Assembly: GCA_903813345.2 (NCBI GenBank)
Contig: CAIIXF020000002.1
Coordinates: 6,315,772 to 6,379,771 of the forward strand
From: Owenia fusiformis
Lineage: Eukaryota > Annelida > Polychaeta > Sabellida > Oweniidae
Direction: 5' to 3'
Length of the DNA stretch: 64,000 nucleotides
Below are positions 38,001 through 48,871 of the stretch, in pieces. A program made the translations under genes and the position numbers. A model generated the notes under the pieces. It worked only from the letters and a program-made list of their open reading frames with translations, made no database searches and had not been told where the DNA came from. How positions within the stretch are numbered: the first letter of the stretch is position 1; the number at the start of each line of letters is the position of its first letter.

Positions 38001-38238
38001 TAAATACCCCAATATGATCAAACTTGCAATGCTGGGTCTGACATTAGCCATTCAGACTGCTGGTGTTGAACGGGGATTTAGTTCCCAAAACCTTATATTG
38101 ACTTCACACAGAAACAGACTTACTCCTGGCACTCAAGATATGTTGCTGAGAGTGAAGCTATGTCATAACATTGACTTTGATTCAGCCCTTCGTTGTTGGA
38201 AGGGGTATAAAGATCGCCGCCTTTATGAAAAGAAGTGA
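34975..38238 (+). CDS. hAT-superfamily transposase-like gene, ZNF862/KIAA1586 type, six exons, 733 residues
   Basis: Exons are 34975-35046, 35437-36322, 36538-36905, 37062-37175, 37313-37521 and 37686-38238, and all joins keep the frame. A TTF/BED-like zinc finger is visible (C98-D-T-C101, H126, H132). The hAT catalytic core follows: D242 in VLVDESTD, D309 in GSDGASAMTG, the HCMAH motif encoded in exon 3, and E678 in GVERGFS near the C-terminal dimerisation helix region. Members of this family either cut and paste DNA or are domesticated nuclear proteins. All key residues are present and no stop or frameshift interrupts 2.2 kb, so the gene is under constraint or very young. It lies in a teneurin intron on the opposite strand. 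No hAT terminal repeat or 8-bp duplication was found around it, so domestication and an element with decayed ends both remain possible. The start is the ATG at 34975 (AAAATGCCGCC), whose exon joins in phase 0 through a GC-AG intron. Confidence 0.85.
35047..35436 (+). other. GC-AG intron of the hAT-like gene
   Basis: This 390-base intron starts GCAAGT and ends tttcag. The acceptor is followed by AAG and CAG, giving three in-frame AG acceptors in a row (35436, 35439, 35442), so one- or two-residue splice variants are possible. It contains a 48-bp direct duplication (listed separately). Confidence 0.6.
35322..35417. repeat. 48-bp direct duplication in the GC-AG intron
   Basis: Two identical 48-bp units start gataaaatacagggg at 35322 and 35370. 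Each contains the near-palindrome caggggaacccctgg. A diverged third copy (aatacagagaacctctggc) starts near 35250. Confidence 0.8.
35437..36322 (+). CDS. hAT-like gene, exon 2 (zinc finger and first two catalytic Asp)
   Basis: The exon encodes residues 25 to about 319: an acidic Ser-rich lead (SESDSDEEN), the zinc finger CDTC...HSTLTRHVLLIDH, and the start of the RNase H-like fold with VDEST (D242) and GSDGASAMTG (D309). The donor GATAAAG|GTGTGT is in phase 1. Confidence 0.85.
36538..36905 (+). CDS. hAT-like gene, exon 3
   Basis: The acceptor cttgtag joins in phase 1 to give DKGCAGMLKRLNPH. It carries the HCMAHCLALVSSQAAD segment typical of the hAT core (C-x-x-H). The donor is AAAAAG|GTATAT. 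Confidence 0.85.
37062..37175 (+). CDS. hAT-like gene, exon 4
   Basis: This 38-codon exon runs from IGSEKFILLTGIMMDV to DIALVK between the acceptor tgctgttttag and the donor GTGAAG|GTAATT. It has no initiating ATG of its own and is supported by phase and by the family pattern of a long hydrophobic helix before LSQFLQ. Confidence 0.8.
37313..37521 (+). CDS. hAT-like gene, exon 5
   Basis: The exon runs VKLDQCRDDLNKLREGGHCW to LENLDRR, with acceptor ctaaatttag and donor ATAGGAG|GTAATT in phase 2. It belongs to the helical insertion domain that separates the second Asp from the final Glu in hAT enzymes. Confidence 0.8.
37686..38238 (+). CDS. hAT-like gene, exon 6 (dimerisation domain and stop)
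   Basis: The acceptor ttggcttcag joins in phase 2 to give RRFPENDTN. The exon contains the hAT C-terminal dimerisation region, QYHSDKYPNMIKLAMLGLTL followed by GVERGFSSQN (E678) and HRNRLTPGTQDMLLRVKL. It ends KDRRLYEKK and a TGA. Confidence 0.85.
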
Positions 38239-38340
38239 AATTATTAACTACTGCAATGAAATTCTCATGTTCATTGAAACAATGAAGTACCTTCTCAAAG
38301 TGAATTTAAACACATTGATTTGTTAAGAATGTGTAGGATC

Positions 38341-38346
38341 AATAAA
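38341..38346 (+). terminator. Polyadenylation signal of the hAT-like gene
   Basis: AATAAA lies 102 bases after the TGA of the hAT-like gene, giving a short 3' UTR. No competing canonical signal was seen between the stop and this site. Confidence 0.55.
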
Positions 38347-38432
38347 GTTATTGCATTGCACATTGAAAACCTATTGTATTTTTTATTAATGGATTTTATT
38401 GCAATACATGAATATAAATTCTTATTAAATCG

Positions 38433-38503
38433 CGACGGAAAAAATGTCCCCAAAAAAATTGAAATGACCCACATTTTTAGTTGGAGTGGGACATTTTTTT
38501 TAT
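38433..38503. repeat. Inverted repeat aaaaaatgtccc / gggacattttttt
   Basis: A 12-bp stem spans a loop of about 40 bases just downstream of the hAT-like gene's poly(A) signal. Confidence 0.6.
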
Positions 38504-38612
38504 CTGTGTCCCATACTTTAAAATTTCTATCAACATCACTGCGGATGTTTAAATTTTCTCTTCAGGCACACCTATTCTTACACTTTTCTAGATATTTGGA
38601 AGGATTTGAGCA

Positions 38613-38733
38613 TCAGGGATCTGTTTTTGGAACTGTTGTAACTTACAATTTGGTCAAAGTCATTGTTCATCAAAAAGTAAGCAATGGTTTTCTTGGAATT
38701 GTAAGTTATGATTATACCAAAAACGAACCCCTG
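38613..38733 (+). mobile_element. M7 MITE, copy 1
   Basis: The ends cagggatctgtttttgg and accaaaaacgaacccctg are imperfect inverses. The middle (gtaacttacaatttggtca ... attgtaagttatgat) is itself an inverted pair. It lies about 375 bp after the hAT-like gene. Confidence 0.7.
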
Positions 38734-38745
38734 GGTTAGTCTATA

Positions 38746-38928
38746 CAGTAAAAACTGCATATCTGAACACCTCTCTAATCTGAACACCTCTCTATGTGAA
38801 CACTTTTTCTTAATCCAAATTTGTTACCTCCCATTGACTCACATGTTAAAGAAACCTTGGAATGTGAAGACCTGCTAATCCAAAAACTTTTGGTCAGTCA
38901 GTGATTTCAAATTAGACATGTTTTATTG
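38746..38928 (+). mobile_element. M1 MITE, best-bounded copy (183 bp)
   Basis: TA|CAGTAAAAACTGCATATC and GACATGTTTTATTG|TA give inverted ends with TA on both sides. It is the clearest evidence that M1 belongs with TA-targeting elements. Confidence 0.8.
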
Positions 38929-38959
38929 TATCAAGGTCAAACTACAAGAAGAAGTATTA

Positions 38960-39140
38960 TTCCAACCCTCTAAATGTGAACAATACTCTTAATGTGGATA
39001 CCAGCTCAAAATCGGAAAATCTCTCAATGTTAATACCTCTTGCTGTTAACACCTCTAGTTGTGAACACTTCTCAATGTTAACATCTCGAAATGTTAATGT
39101 GAATACCTCTTTGTGTTACCACCTCTTAATGTTAATATCA
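38960..39140. repeat. Degenerate aatgttaacacctct tandem
   Basis: About nine units of aatgt(t/g)aa(c/t)acctct follow an M1 copy and share its core motif. Confidence 0.65.
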
Positions 39141-39592
39141 ACTATTCCTTATTCTGATTTAATATTCAATATTCCTGACTTTTCTAAAATATAATCTGAA
39201 ACAGAAAAATATCTGCAATTTGATTGGTTTTGAAACTAATGAGAAGCCAATACATGCGTAAACTATTTGGAGTAATAGATATGATATAAATGGTATGTTG
39301 TAAAATATCTGTTTACATCGAGCAAACATCCTTGTTCATTCATAACTTAGATTTATATTCCACCTCAATGAATATTAACCTCCCACCCCTGTAAATGCCA
39401 TCATGGATGATTCCATTAGTAAGTCAACACAGAGTTTGATTAATTCAGGGGTAGAATGGTTAATGGAATGAACCAATCAGTTATGTTGTAAAAAATCTTA
39501 GTCGTTATCCTTGCATGAAGTTATATTGTGCCCCCCCCCGCCTTCCTCCAACCCCCTAGTATACCTCGCAATATCTACCACTGACCAACATA

Positions 39593-39757
39593 TCAAAAAC
39601 CTTGATTATTTGAACACGTTTGGCTCGTCTTGGAGGCATTTAGATGAATCAGGTTTGACAGTAACCTCTCTAATCAGAACACCTCTTTATGTCCTAATAT
39701 TTTATCAATCGACTCACATATCTGAAAACTTGGGGACATTCAGATGAGACTGGTTTA
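39593..39757 (+). mobile_element. Two overlapping M1 fragments
   Basis: A right half (caaaaaccttgattatttgaacac to atcaggtttga) abuts a left-lacking copy (cctctctaatcagaacacctc to gatgagactggttt). Confidence 0.55.
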
Positions 39758-40028
39758 AGGGACTAATTCCAATTCCTTATATGGTACAAAAAGGTCCCAG
39801 AATCATCTTGAAAATACATGAGAAATAACCACAATTAAAATCATCGTTTACAGCACCAATAAATCGTAAAAAGACTGATCTTATGTTTCTATTACGTGCT
39901 AAGAACTTATCTTACCTAGATCGCTACTCACTTATTTATGGCCATTTTGTAGCAGACGATAAAACGATTCTAGCATGCAATAATGTGATCATTTCACTGT
40001 AAGTCTAATCACAGAAAAACTTGATAAG

Positions 40029-40175
40029 GTCACATTTCAAAATTAAAATACAGCAAAAATAAGTGAAATCAGCAAGGAATAAAGTAAACAGGCATGTAGC
40101 CAATACTCTGAATTGCATAGAAACCCAAGAAAATGAAGCTGTTCAGTCAAATTTTACAGAGAAATTAGTGGAAAG
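40029..40175 (-). repeat. R1 repeat, copy 20 (inverted)
   Basis: agcaaggaataaagtaaacagg, actctgaattgcatagaaac and caaattttacagagaaa read as the inverse of the family. Confidence 0.8.
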
Positions 40176-40306
40176 AGAGAAAATATTCCATCACGCAATT
40201 CAATGTTCAGATAATTTGTAACTGCAATGTCAGGTAACTGCAAGTCCTTCAGTGATATACATGCGAAGACTCTGGATAATCTAATCAGAAAGAAAAACTT
40301 ACGGGG

Positions 40307-40444
40307 GTCTTAAAAAGTTAAAATTCAATCAAAATTAGTCAAATCAGTAAGAAATAAACTATACACACGTGAAGTAAAAACTCTTAATTGTGTCAAACTG
40401 TAAGAAAATACAGCAGTTTATTCAAATTTTAAAAGAGAAAAAGA
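40307..40444 (-). repeat. R1 repeat, copy 21 (inverted)
   Basis: agtaagaaataaactatacac, actcttaattgtgtcaaac and tcaaattttaaaagagaaa; 130 bp from copy 20 in the same orientation. Confidence 0.72.
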
Positions 40445-40694
40445 GTGGAAAGAGAACTAAGCAGACGGCAAATTTCAAGCGTGAGAGTATGCTCTGACGT
40501 AATGTATCAAGTAAGTATCTCATAGGACACTGATTTCATTCCATACATCAAATGTACTTACAGCTAATTATTTGAGAAGAATGTCATGGTACTCAAGGTT
40601 TAATAGCAAAATTAAGTAGAAAAAGATCAGTTATAAGAGAATAAGTAGTTGTTCATCCAGGGATTCTGACTCAAAGCGTACACACGTCACATCT

Positions 40695-40728
40695 GGGGGT
40701 GACGTAGATTGGGGGTGACGTAGATAGA
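40695..40728. repeat. 16-bp tandem pair gggggtgacgtagat
   Basis: Two adjacent copies, both containing the CRE-like core TGACGT. Confidence 0.75.
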
Positions 40729-42044
40729 ATAAGTTTATGATATTATAAAATTGGTGTGATATTAGCACAGCTGTACTTTAACCAATTCTTAGTGCTGAAA
40801 GAAACTAATAATTCTGTCATCACACTTTAAATTCCATTTTCGGAAAATCAATTGATCAATACACATCATCTTAAAAAACCATTGTTGAACGGTCTGTTTA
40901 CAACATACAGTGATATACATAACCTTAGAGCATACAATTCTGCATCAAGAGATTTATACAGGATCATAGTGCGATCATTTATCATAATAATACTTCAGGG
41001 AAATATCTTATAAAAATGATATATGTGGAAATTGCCACTTAGCAATGACGAGCATGTAACTCTATCAATCGGGTGAACTGTAACAGTTATGTAATCAGCT
41101 ATGGAATAAACGTGAAATATGATTCAATTAACATGAAAAATTATTCAAGGCAGGTATGAATATTTTAACCTCTTGAATGTCAAAGCATTTTTCAACTTTT
41201 GCTATTTTTATATAAGGTACAATATATGATTTTCATTTTGGTAATATAAGTACATGTAATAGACCCCAAAAATCAACAAGTGCTTGAAAAACAAAAAAGG
41301 ACCATAAAATACTTTCCAAGTATTCACCTTGGTAAAGAATAAAAAAAAATATCGGGGAGATAGAATAACATATTTTAAAAAAAAATAATATTTTGAGATA
41401 ATAAGTAAGTAAGGTTTTCATTTTAAGTAACATCTTTTTTGATAACATAACCGATTAAGTTACCTATTAATTACCCCTACTTCCCAGTCCCCCTACACCC
41501 CCCTCCCATTTTACCAAACCACAATGAGACAGATAAGTCATTATTGCAACTACTCAGTGTCATGAGCTCATTTCATTGAAACTCTAGCATTCCAACTGAT
41601 GCATATACAGTAGCAAATTCAGCATTATTGATTCTTTCATCCAAAATTAATCCAAGCCATTTAGGAATACAAATTGAACGAAAATCCCAAATGAAAAAAA
41701 GAGAATTATATTAACTTGTAACCTGCAGAAGTAGCACCTCTTAGAATTCTTGATTGTATATAGCAAAGAATTTTATTTTTAGTGTCTTGTGAGAGGTGAA
41801 TATGTAAATGTGCCGAAATATGGTTCACGGTGATCAGATGTATTTTATGGGGTGTGTCATGGTTAAAGATCAATGAGCATTATTTGAAAACAAAAACAAA
41901 TGAACAACGCACTAGTAAGACAAAAAGTAACCTGCAAAAGGTTACAGAAGTGTAACAATCGTTACATACATGGACATCAACTGCTGATACTGACTGCCTT
42001 TTATTTTTCAAATATTTCCTCCCAATTTTACAACAAGGTATTAA

Positions 42045-42162
42045 CATGCAAGATGTCACTAGTACACCAAACACCAACCACCAAATGCTAAACACCAACT
42101 GCCGCCGCAAAAAAAGTTGGAGACTATTGTTACAATATGTTACAACTTGTGGTGGTGACTTA
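42045..42162 (+). mobile_element. M2 MITE
   Basis: acatgcaagatgtcactagt to acttgtggtggtgacttaat, with caccaaccaccaaatgc units in between. Confidence 0.75.
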
Positions 42163-42264
42163 ATAAAAGTAAAATGAAATCATATTATTTCAGTTTGATC
42201 AACACAATGAGGTAAAAGAAGTAAAAGTAACTGAAAAAGTAAATATTCCTAAAACATAAAAACT

Positions 42265-42585
42265 AGAAGTAGCACATGAACCTCTCTTTTAAAAAAGCAA
42301 AACTAAACTATTAGAAAGGGAGATGGAGATGTAAGGAGATGAGAAAGAAAGAAATTTGCGGTTTGTGTGTAGAAATACATGTATATGAAAATCTCTTTTA
42401 AAGAAGTATACTCAAAAAAAACTATGAAAATGGTATGAAAGATGTGGGGTTTAAGTTTTGCAGTTTGACAGAGTGTAGAAATACATGTACACGAAGCTCT
42501 CTTTTAAAGATGTAAATCCAAACTATAGAAAAGGGCATGAAAGATGTAAGAAGACCAGAAAAAAGGTTTTGCGGTTTGACAGAGT
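42265..42585. repeat. About 107-bp tandem repeat, 3 copies
   Basis: ctcttttaaa recurs at 42284, 42393 and 42499, each followed by an a(c)tatgaaa/agaaagg block, gagatgtaag or gaaagatgt, and a tttgcggtttg...gtagaaatacatgta block. Confidence 0.82.
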
Positions 42586-43234
42586 GGCACATCGGGCAAT
42601 CATATATAATCCTCACTTATCAAGTTCTACAAGATGACTCACAGCTAACAGCTGTATTTAAATGCTTACAGACAAGGATCGAGATTCACGTATTCTCCCA
42701 AAAGATCATCAAATTGATCACATTGTCCCAAAAGATTCAAGAAATGATGATCGGTGATGATCAATGAAGATAGAGTGATGATATATCAGGTCTGCAGGGT
42801 GCACAAAAGTGAAAAATGTTTTCAAGAATTTAGTCCTTTTATGACCAAAGTACCCTTTTGCTAGAAAATTTATTTTGAGAAATGCACATTTTTGGTCAAA
42901 AAATGCACATTTTTGGTCCCAAAAATGATAAAATCTAGACTCTCAGAAAAAATAGTTGAACTCCAGCTACACAGGAGGAACCATATCCCATCATACCATG
43001 CACTAAAATGACCCAAAGTGCATCATTGTTATTGTAACCTTTAAACAGCCTGCCAAACAACTTCATTTCATGGACAATTGACATTCAGGTTTAAAATAAA
43101 AAAGTAATCCAAATTAAATGTCCCATGTTATTGTAAATGGCAAGCCATGAAATCAAATCACCATAGGTTTTAAGTTCTAATGATGGGAAGTTCTCTAAAT
43201 TCTGCAAGGAGAGTGAGCATTGGCAACTGTACTT

Positions 43235-43425
43235 GATATGGTATGGGAAGAAATTGTATGGTATGGGAATGTATGGTATGGGATGGTGAGTACGGTATGG
43301 GAATGTATGGTATGGGATGGTGTGGTATGGTATGAGAATGTAGGGTATGGGATGGTATGGTATGGTATGGCATGATAAAGTATGGTACATTCTTTGGTAT
43401 GGTATATAGTACGGTGTGTTACAAT
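43235..43425. repeat. GGTAT-type pentanucleotide satellite
   Basis: ggtatgggaatgtatggtatgg units built on TGGTA repeats fill the stretch; open frames on the minus strand are artefacts. Confidence 0.88.
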
Positions 43426-43444
43426 AACATGATAAAAATATCAT

Positions 43445-43565
43445 AATATGAATACCCCTGAATGTGAACACCTCTTAATAATTGAGAACAATTCTTATTG
43501 TTAACTCCTACTTTCATGAACATGCTTTCCAGCCCACAAGCAATCAGTTTAGAGAGTTTTACTGT
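43445..43565 (+). mobile_element. M1 MITE, diverged
   Basis: It runs from ctgaatgtgaacacctctt to gagagttttactgta, keeping the right inverted end. Confidence 0.5.
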
Positions 43566-43752
43566 ATATTTATTAAACAATATACTATTATGATTATAGC
43601 CATATATGTTATGAAATGATAAAATATGGGGATTGTTATTGGATTGTCTTATTAATAAGGACCTATTATATGGACAGGTCTATTATATCATACAAGGCTG
43701 ATGTATACCTATCCTAGACTAAAATTTTCATACTTACCTCACTGATTTCATA

Positions 43753-43897
43753 CTTTTTCTCATAAAAATTTGAATAAACTACTGCAGATTTTGGCATTTC
43801 TATACAATTTAGAGTGTTGTCTATATGGCTATGTATTTTATTCCTTGCTGATTTCCACTCTTTTTCACTCTATTTTGCATTTGAAAACATGACCAAC
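43753..43897 (+). repeat. R1 repeat, copy 11
   Basis: Complete, with tctcataaaaatttg at the start and tttccactctttttcactct near the end. Confidence 0.83.
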
Positions 43898-44222
43898 ATG
43901 GAATTTTTCTGGTTTCTGTATGCATTTGTATTAATAACCAAGATATAATGTCATTGTGTATTTACCCATCAAATGCCAGCACTGATTAGTAAACACATTA
44001 ATCCAAGTACAAAAAAAAACAAATTGTAAATACAGGACATAATACCCTTACATAAGTTAATATCACAATATAGCATGCAATTTAGCAGTTTCCTTGACAA
44101 CCATTCATTTAATGCTATTTTCTCATTTCTGACACAGAGGAAATACCTAAAACAACCAGATCCAGATGTTAACATGAACAAATTATTCTGCAAGATCACT
44201 GTGGTCACGCCATACTTCACTC

Positions 44223-44365
44223 ATTTTCTCGAAATAATTTGATTGAAGCCACATATTTTTTTGCATTTCTTTACAATTTAATATCTTATCTTTAGCTCTA
44301 TGTACTTTATTCCTTGGTATTTCCTCCCCTTTGGGGAGAAATCCCCATTAAAAAACATGAACCAT
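44223..44365 (+). repeat. R1 repeat, copy 12, diverged
   Basis: ctcgaaataatttgattgaa, cattttctttacaattta-like middle and tactttattccttgg remain; the ccactct block has become cctcccctttgggg. Confidence 0.7.
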
Positions 44366-44977
44366 ATATTTTTAAAGCACCTACCTTCAGTGTAAATATT
44401 TTCAGTCATCATGAAAAGGTCTTATCCAATACTTGTAAATTACTAATTCAGGGACAGAATTCAGACAAATCGCCACATTCTATCGCCATTTTAACAGTTC
44501 CATGCTGTAAAACACATTAACAGTTTCAGCCTTCGCATCAAAGACGATGTTGTATCTTAAATTCTTTCACATAAAAAGCCGCTAGCCTTTCAAAGCGATC
44601 TTCTATTCCCAGAATGAGTTTCAGTCACTCTACAAATCAATAGTTTATTATCGTGCATTCTGCTTTGCTCACTCGGAGTAACTGAGCGGCATTCTGATTG
44701 CCTCGGACTGTATTAGTTGCCAAGAAGGCCGATCATCCTTATGATCATCCCTGACAAAAAATTACATCACATCATCAATGTTGTTAATTTGCAAAATAAT
44801 TTTAATAATTTTATATATGGGACATTTTAATTTAATGAATTTGATTATTCTTTGTATTGTTTTAGCATCCACTTATCTTTTCTCGTCTTTTTCAAGGAAA
44901 GCATGACATCCATGAAATAGAGAGGAAAGGGTTTCCCCTGCAGGATTTTTCTCTGCAGGTACAGCCTATTTCACACT

Positions 44978-45117
44978 TTTTCTCTCTAAAATTTGAATAA
45001 ACTGTTTAATTTTCTTGCATTTCTATATGATTTAGAGTCTTCCCTCCATGCCTGTTTACTTTATTACTTGCTAATTCCACTCTTTTCTTGTTTATTTTCT
45101 ATTTAAAAAGATAACAA
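44978..45117 (+). repeat. R1 repeat, copy 13
   Basis: Complete; tatatgatttagagtcttcc replaces the core. Confidence 0.82.
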
Positions 45118-45405
45118 TGATGACATTTTTTCTTCTGGATGTCTCTCACCCTCTTAGATTGATTTAATCAATCACATCAAGATACAATACATTTCCATTA
45201 AAACAATTGTCTTTTAGCAGATTCAAAGAATAGACTAGTATCAGAAAGTGTTTAATCCATGCGATATTCTTGCTTCAAATCCTTTGATTGCATATGTATA
45301 CAAAGTCATTTATCATTTCCTGTCATTTTTTTTATTTTCTCTCCATTCATAATTGATCCTGTCTTATCCACGAAATCTGCCGTCTGCTCGAATGTTTATT
45401 CCTCC

Positions 45406-45542
45406 GATTTTCTCTTTAAAATTTGAATAAAGTGTCTGATATTTTTAAATATCTATATTCTCTGGAATGTTAACTTTGTGTATTTCAACTTTTTCCTCCC
45501 TTATTCCTCTAGTTTCCTTCACAGTTTCGATTTGTAAACAAT
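45406..45542 (+). repeat. R1 repeat, copy 14, diverged
   Basis: ctctttaaaatttgaataaagtg and ggaatgttaactttgtg are clear; the 3' half is poorly matched. Confidence 0.6.
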
Positions 45543-45884
45543 ACATAACAATGCAATGTTTATATTCTGTTTGAATGTACATTATAACATCCTTATAGAG
45601 AACTCAGCCATTGATATAGATGACAGCCTTCTATCTGATACAGTTAATAACTTTAAGAGTTTCCATTCAATTTTGAGTTCTATCCAATATTGCACATAAA
45701 TAATTGAACTATTGATACTTTGTATCAAAATAATTTTCTCTTTTCTTTTTGCAAGTTCTATGTGGGAAAAAATATCAGTAAGTATTATCTGTTTGAAATC
45801 ACTGTAAAAATACATGTCGTGACAGTCTCAAATAAAAAAAATAGAGTATTATACTAAATTATCAAACAAGGCATTTACGTGCGA

Positions 45885-45992
45885 AATGTTACCACCTCCA
45901 TTTGTTACAGACACGCCAAATACCAACCACCCAAACCGAACACAGTTTTCAAAAGAGTTGACAGCTAAACAATATGTCACCACTTCTGTATT
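45885..45992 (+). mobile_element. M2 MITE
   Basis: gaaatgttaccacctccatttg to caatatgtcaccacttctg; the right end is altered. Confidence 0.65.
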
Positions 45993-46300
45993 TCATAAAA
46001 ATCAGAAATCTGAAATTTTCGTTGATACTGATATTGTACATTCCATTGATATGCATTCTTATGTATCTGATCCATCTGTCTATAGTAAATGATTGTCTTT
46101 TAGTGATTTATTTATAATCCCCAATTGTTTTCTTGAAATAATAAAAAAAACATTATTGTATTGATAAGCTTGTGAAAATATTATATTTGCTCAAAATTAC
46201 GTGTTAATTAACTTTTTGTGTATTGTGTACCCAGAATTCAATAATCAATCTTCAGAAATCGACCCAAAAATTCCTCAACGATGTTTGAGATTTCTTCTGT

Positions 46301-46447
46301 TTTTTCTTTAAAATTTGATTGAAGTTATGAACATCTTTAGATATTTATGTAGTTTACAGTCTTGTCTTTATTCTTACTTAAACCTCTCTCACTAATCTAT
46401 CTTGTTTTAACATTATTTCGCGATTTAAAACACGAGCGTCATGACTT
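46301..46447 (+). repeat. R1 repeat, copy 15, diverged
   Basis: ttttttctttaaaatttgattg at the start and aaaacacgagcgtcatgac at the end; the middle is altered. Confidence 0.6.
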
Positions 46448-47244
46448 TTGTATGGGTTCTGTTTACCTTCGGTTCTTTAATCATCTTTTCATTATTGAGT
46501 GTCAATCAATCAAACCGAGAGTAGGAAACCATGGGTTATGACCAATATGAGGGCAGAATGCCTTTTTCAATGATCTCAGGGGATGATGTGGAGGATAATG
46601 TCCTGTTATCAACAGTTGGGGATTTACGAAGTTAGTTTCATCAAGGGGAAGAGGTTAATAATGGTTTTATTTGTGAATAATGTTGATCTTTTTAATATCC
46701 AATTGAAAGACAAATCAAAATTTTCAAATTCTGTTAGATGATGGGAGGGGGTTCAAACCATCACAAAATTAATTTCATTTTCCATGACTGTTGATAATTG
46801 GACATCATTCCTAACATAAGTCAGGATTCAAAAGACTGATTAATTAATTAGGCAAAACTTAAGCCATAAGAGGATATAGTACTTCCAAGTGAAATCATTT
46901 CCACAGTTACAGTCAAAAGAACACATAGTCAAAATAGTCTGTAAAATGACCATATACCAAGAGAGAATCCAGCAAGAAATAAAGTAAATAAAACAGATAC
47001 CATGCTGAGCAATAAGGTCGTTCCCTTCCAATTTTCTATATGGACTATTCCAATACCAAAAATCAGCGAGATTATCTGTTAAACGGGTTACAACTACAAT
47101 ATAGAGCCACCTATAAAAACAACTCATACTAAATAGCAAGCACAAATGCCGATGAAAATGAAACATTACCCCATTGATTGGAGGCAAATTCTTTGAATCA
47201 TTATTGAATCTCCAATACTGAAGAGTTACTGTTAATAGCAATGA

Positions 47245-47411
47245 ATCCGAACACCGCTGGGACCACCAGCCAAAAGTGTTCGCATTAGCAGGTGTTCACA
47301 TTTCAAGGTTTTATAAATACATCAATGGGAGATAACAAATTTGGGACTGAGAAAAGTGTTCACATTGAGAGGTGTTCATATTAGAGAGGTGTTCACATAT
47401 ACAAGTTTCAC
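47245..47411 (-). mobile_element. M1 MITE
   Basis: ccgaacaccgctgggacca, aaaagtgttcgcattagcagg, gagaggtgttcatattagag and acatatacaagtttcac follow the M1 order in inverse orientation. Confidence 0.68.
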
Positions 47412-47564
47412 AAACAATATTAAATGAAACAATATCAATATCAAAATACCAATCAATAAAGTCTACAGGTAATGTTGCATGTATTATACAATAATACAAC
47501 ATTAAAAGAAAAGGAAAAACCTTCACGCGAAAGAAATGCACAATTAATACTTGTATAATCTATA

Positions 47565-47704
47565 CAATAGGGAGTTTAAGCTTGCATATAAAATCGAAAC
47601 GCCAACCTATACTTATGACTAATCGCCAATTCAAATGCATCGCTTCAATATTTTCCGGTCATGTTTAGGTTGTGAAAAACATTGCAAGTTTAAACTCCCT
47701 ATTG
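47565..47704. mobile_element. 140-bp MITE with 22-bp terminal inverted repeats
   Basis: The ends CAATAGGGAGTTTAAGCTTG (plus ca) and their inverse at 47683-47704 differ at one position. No clear target duplication is visible. It sits between an M1 copy and an M2 fragment. Confidence 0.85.
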
Positions 47705-47718
47705 CCAGAAAATTATAT

Positions 47719-47760
47719 TGACTATAACAATTTGTCACAACTTGTGGTGTTGACATAAAA
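47719..47760 (+). mobile_element. M2 MITE, right end only
   Basis: actataacaatttgtcacaac and ttgtggtgttgacataaaa. Confidence 0.6.
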
Positions 47761-47764
47761 AATG

Positions 47765-47838
47765 GGACCAAGAAAAAGTGTTCACATTAAGAGGTGTTCA
47801 GATTAGAGAGGTGTTCAGATATACACATTTTACTGTAC
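47765..47838 (-). mobile_element. M1 MITE fragment
   Basis: accaagaaaaagtgttcaca to gttcagatatacacattttactgta; one end only. Confidence 0.6.
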
Positions 47839-47994
47839 TTATAATCTTCCGCTGTCTCCGTTTCTTTGGTTATAATACCTTTCAATGAAAAATAACCCCT
47901 AATGACCACAGATTACACATGGGTGTATTAAAAGGGATGTATATGACAGACATTTTGATCCTCATGAGCTATACCCGTAAAAAAAACATCCAAA

Positions 47995-48135
47995 AGTTCA
48001 TGTTTAAAAATGCAAAATAGAGTGGAAAAGAGTGGAATCAGCAAGGAATAAAATAAGCAGGAATATAGTCAACAAACTAAATTGTATAGAAATGCAAGAA
48101 AATCTAGTGTTTATTCAAATTTTTGAGAGAAAACG
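47995..48135 (-). repeat. R1 repeat, copy 22 (inverted)
   Basis: gcaaaatagagtggaaaagag, agcaaggaataaaataagc and tcaaatttttgagagaaa. Confidence 0.82.
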
Positions 48136-48414
48136 TGTAAAAGCTGGATGATCTGAAAAATTATTTAGACATGGACAACAATATAATCCTGCCGAGAAGG
48201 AAACCTTACAATTGTCTGTAATACAGGAGCATACATGTGTCTGGGAAGACTTGTATCAAGACATTCCCCTTTATTTATTTCACCTCCTTGAAGATTTGAT
48301 GTGTGTAACATGGGAATTAGAAGGGCCTAAAGTAAGACTAGATCAGACATATGGAAAATGGTATTTACTAATAATGGTAGAGACCTAAGCGTTATATGAA
48401 AATATTGGCCATAT

Positions 48415-48600
48415 TGGTATTTGAACCAAAGTGGTATATGGACCTATGTGGTATATTGACCATTGTGGTATATTGACCGTTGTGGTATGAACCACATGGA
48501 CCTATGTCATTGTGGTATATTGGACCATAGTAGTAAATGGACATACGTGATATTTATGAACCATTTACGGATATATGGACCCATATATTATATATGGTCT
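48415..48600. repeat. Degenerate gtggtatattgacc tandem
   Basis: Units of about 18-20 bp around gtggtatattgacca decay towards the right end. Confidence 0.68.
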
Positions 48601-48871
48601 ACATTTGAGCATGACATATCAACTATGACTAAAAAAAGATCTTCTGAAGCTAAAAAAGACTGTTTTCTTTAAACTGGTGATTAAGCCATGATGAAGATCC
48701 CCTTTCCCACAGGTGTTAAATATAGGATACCTAATATTTATATACACCCATGACTCATTTATAAGTAAATTCCCTCCAAGTAACTTTTTACCATTAATCC
48801 AGAAAGGATAATTAAAGTCCATTAGTAGCTAGTCAGACTAAAAAATCTCACAAACATCGCAGCTAATTTTC

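Noticed and set aside
38320-38739. 139-codon frame just after the hAT-like gene
   Set aside because: It begins in the 3' UTR and runs into a hairpin and an M7 MITE; no domain is seen.
46840-47241. Minus-strand open frame of 133 codons, aromatic-rich
   Set aside because: No family resemblance and no clear exon borders; the aromatic and Cys-rich composition is what AT-rich DNA gives by chance.
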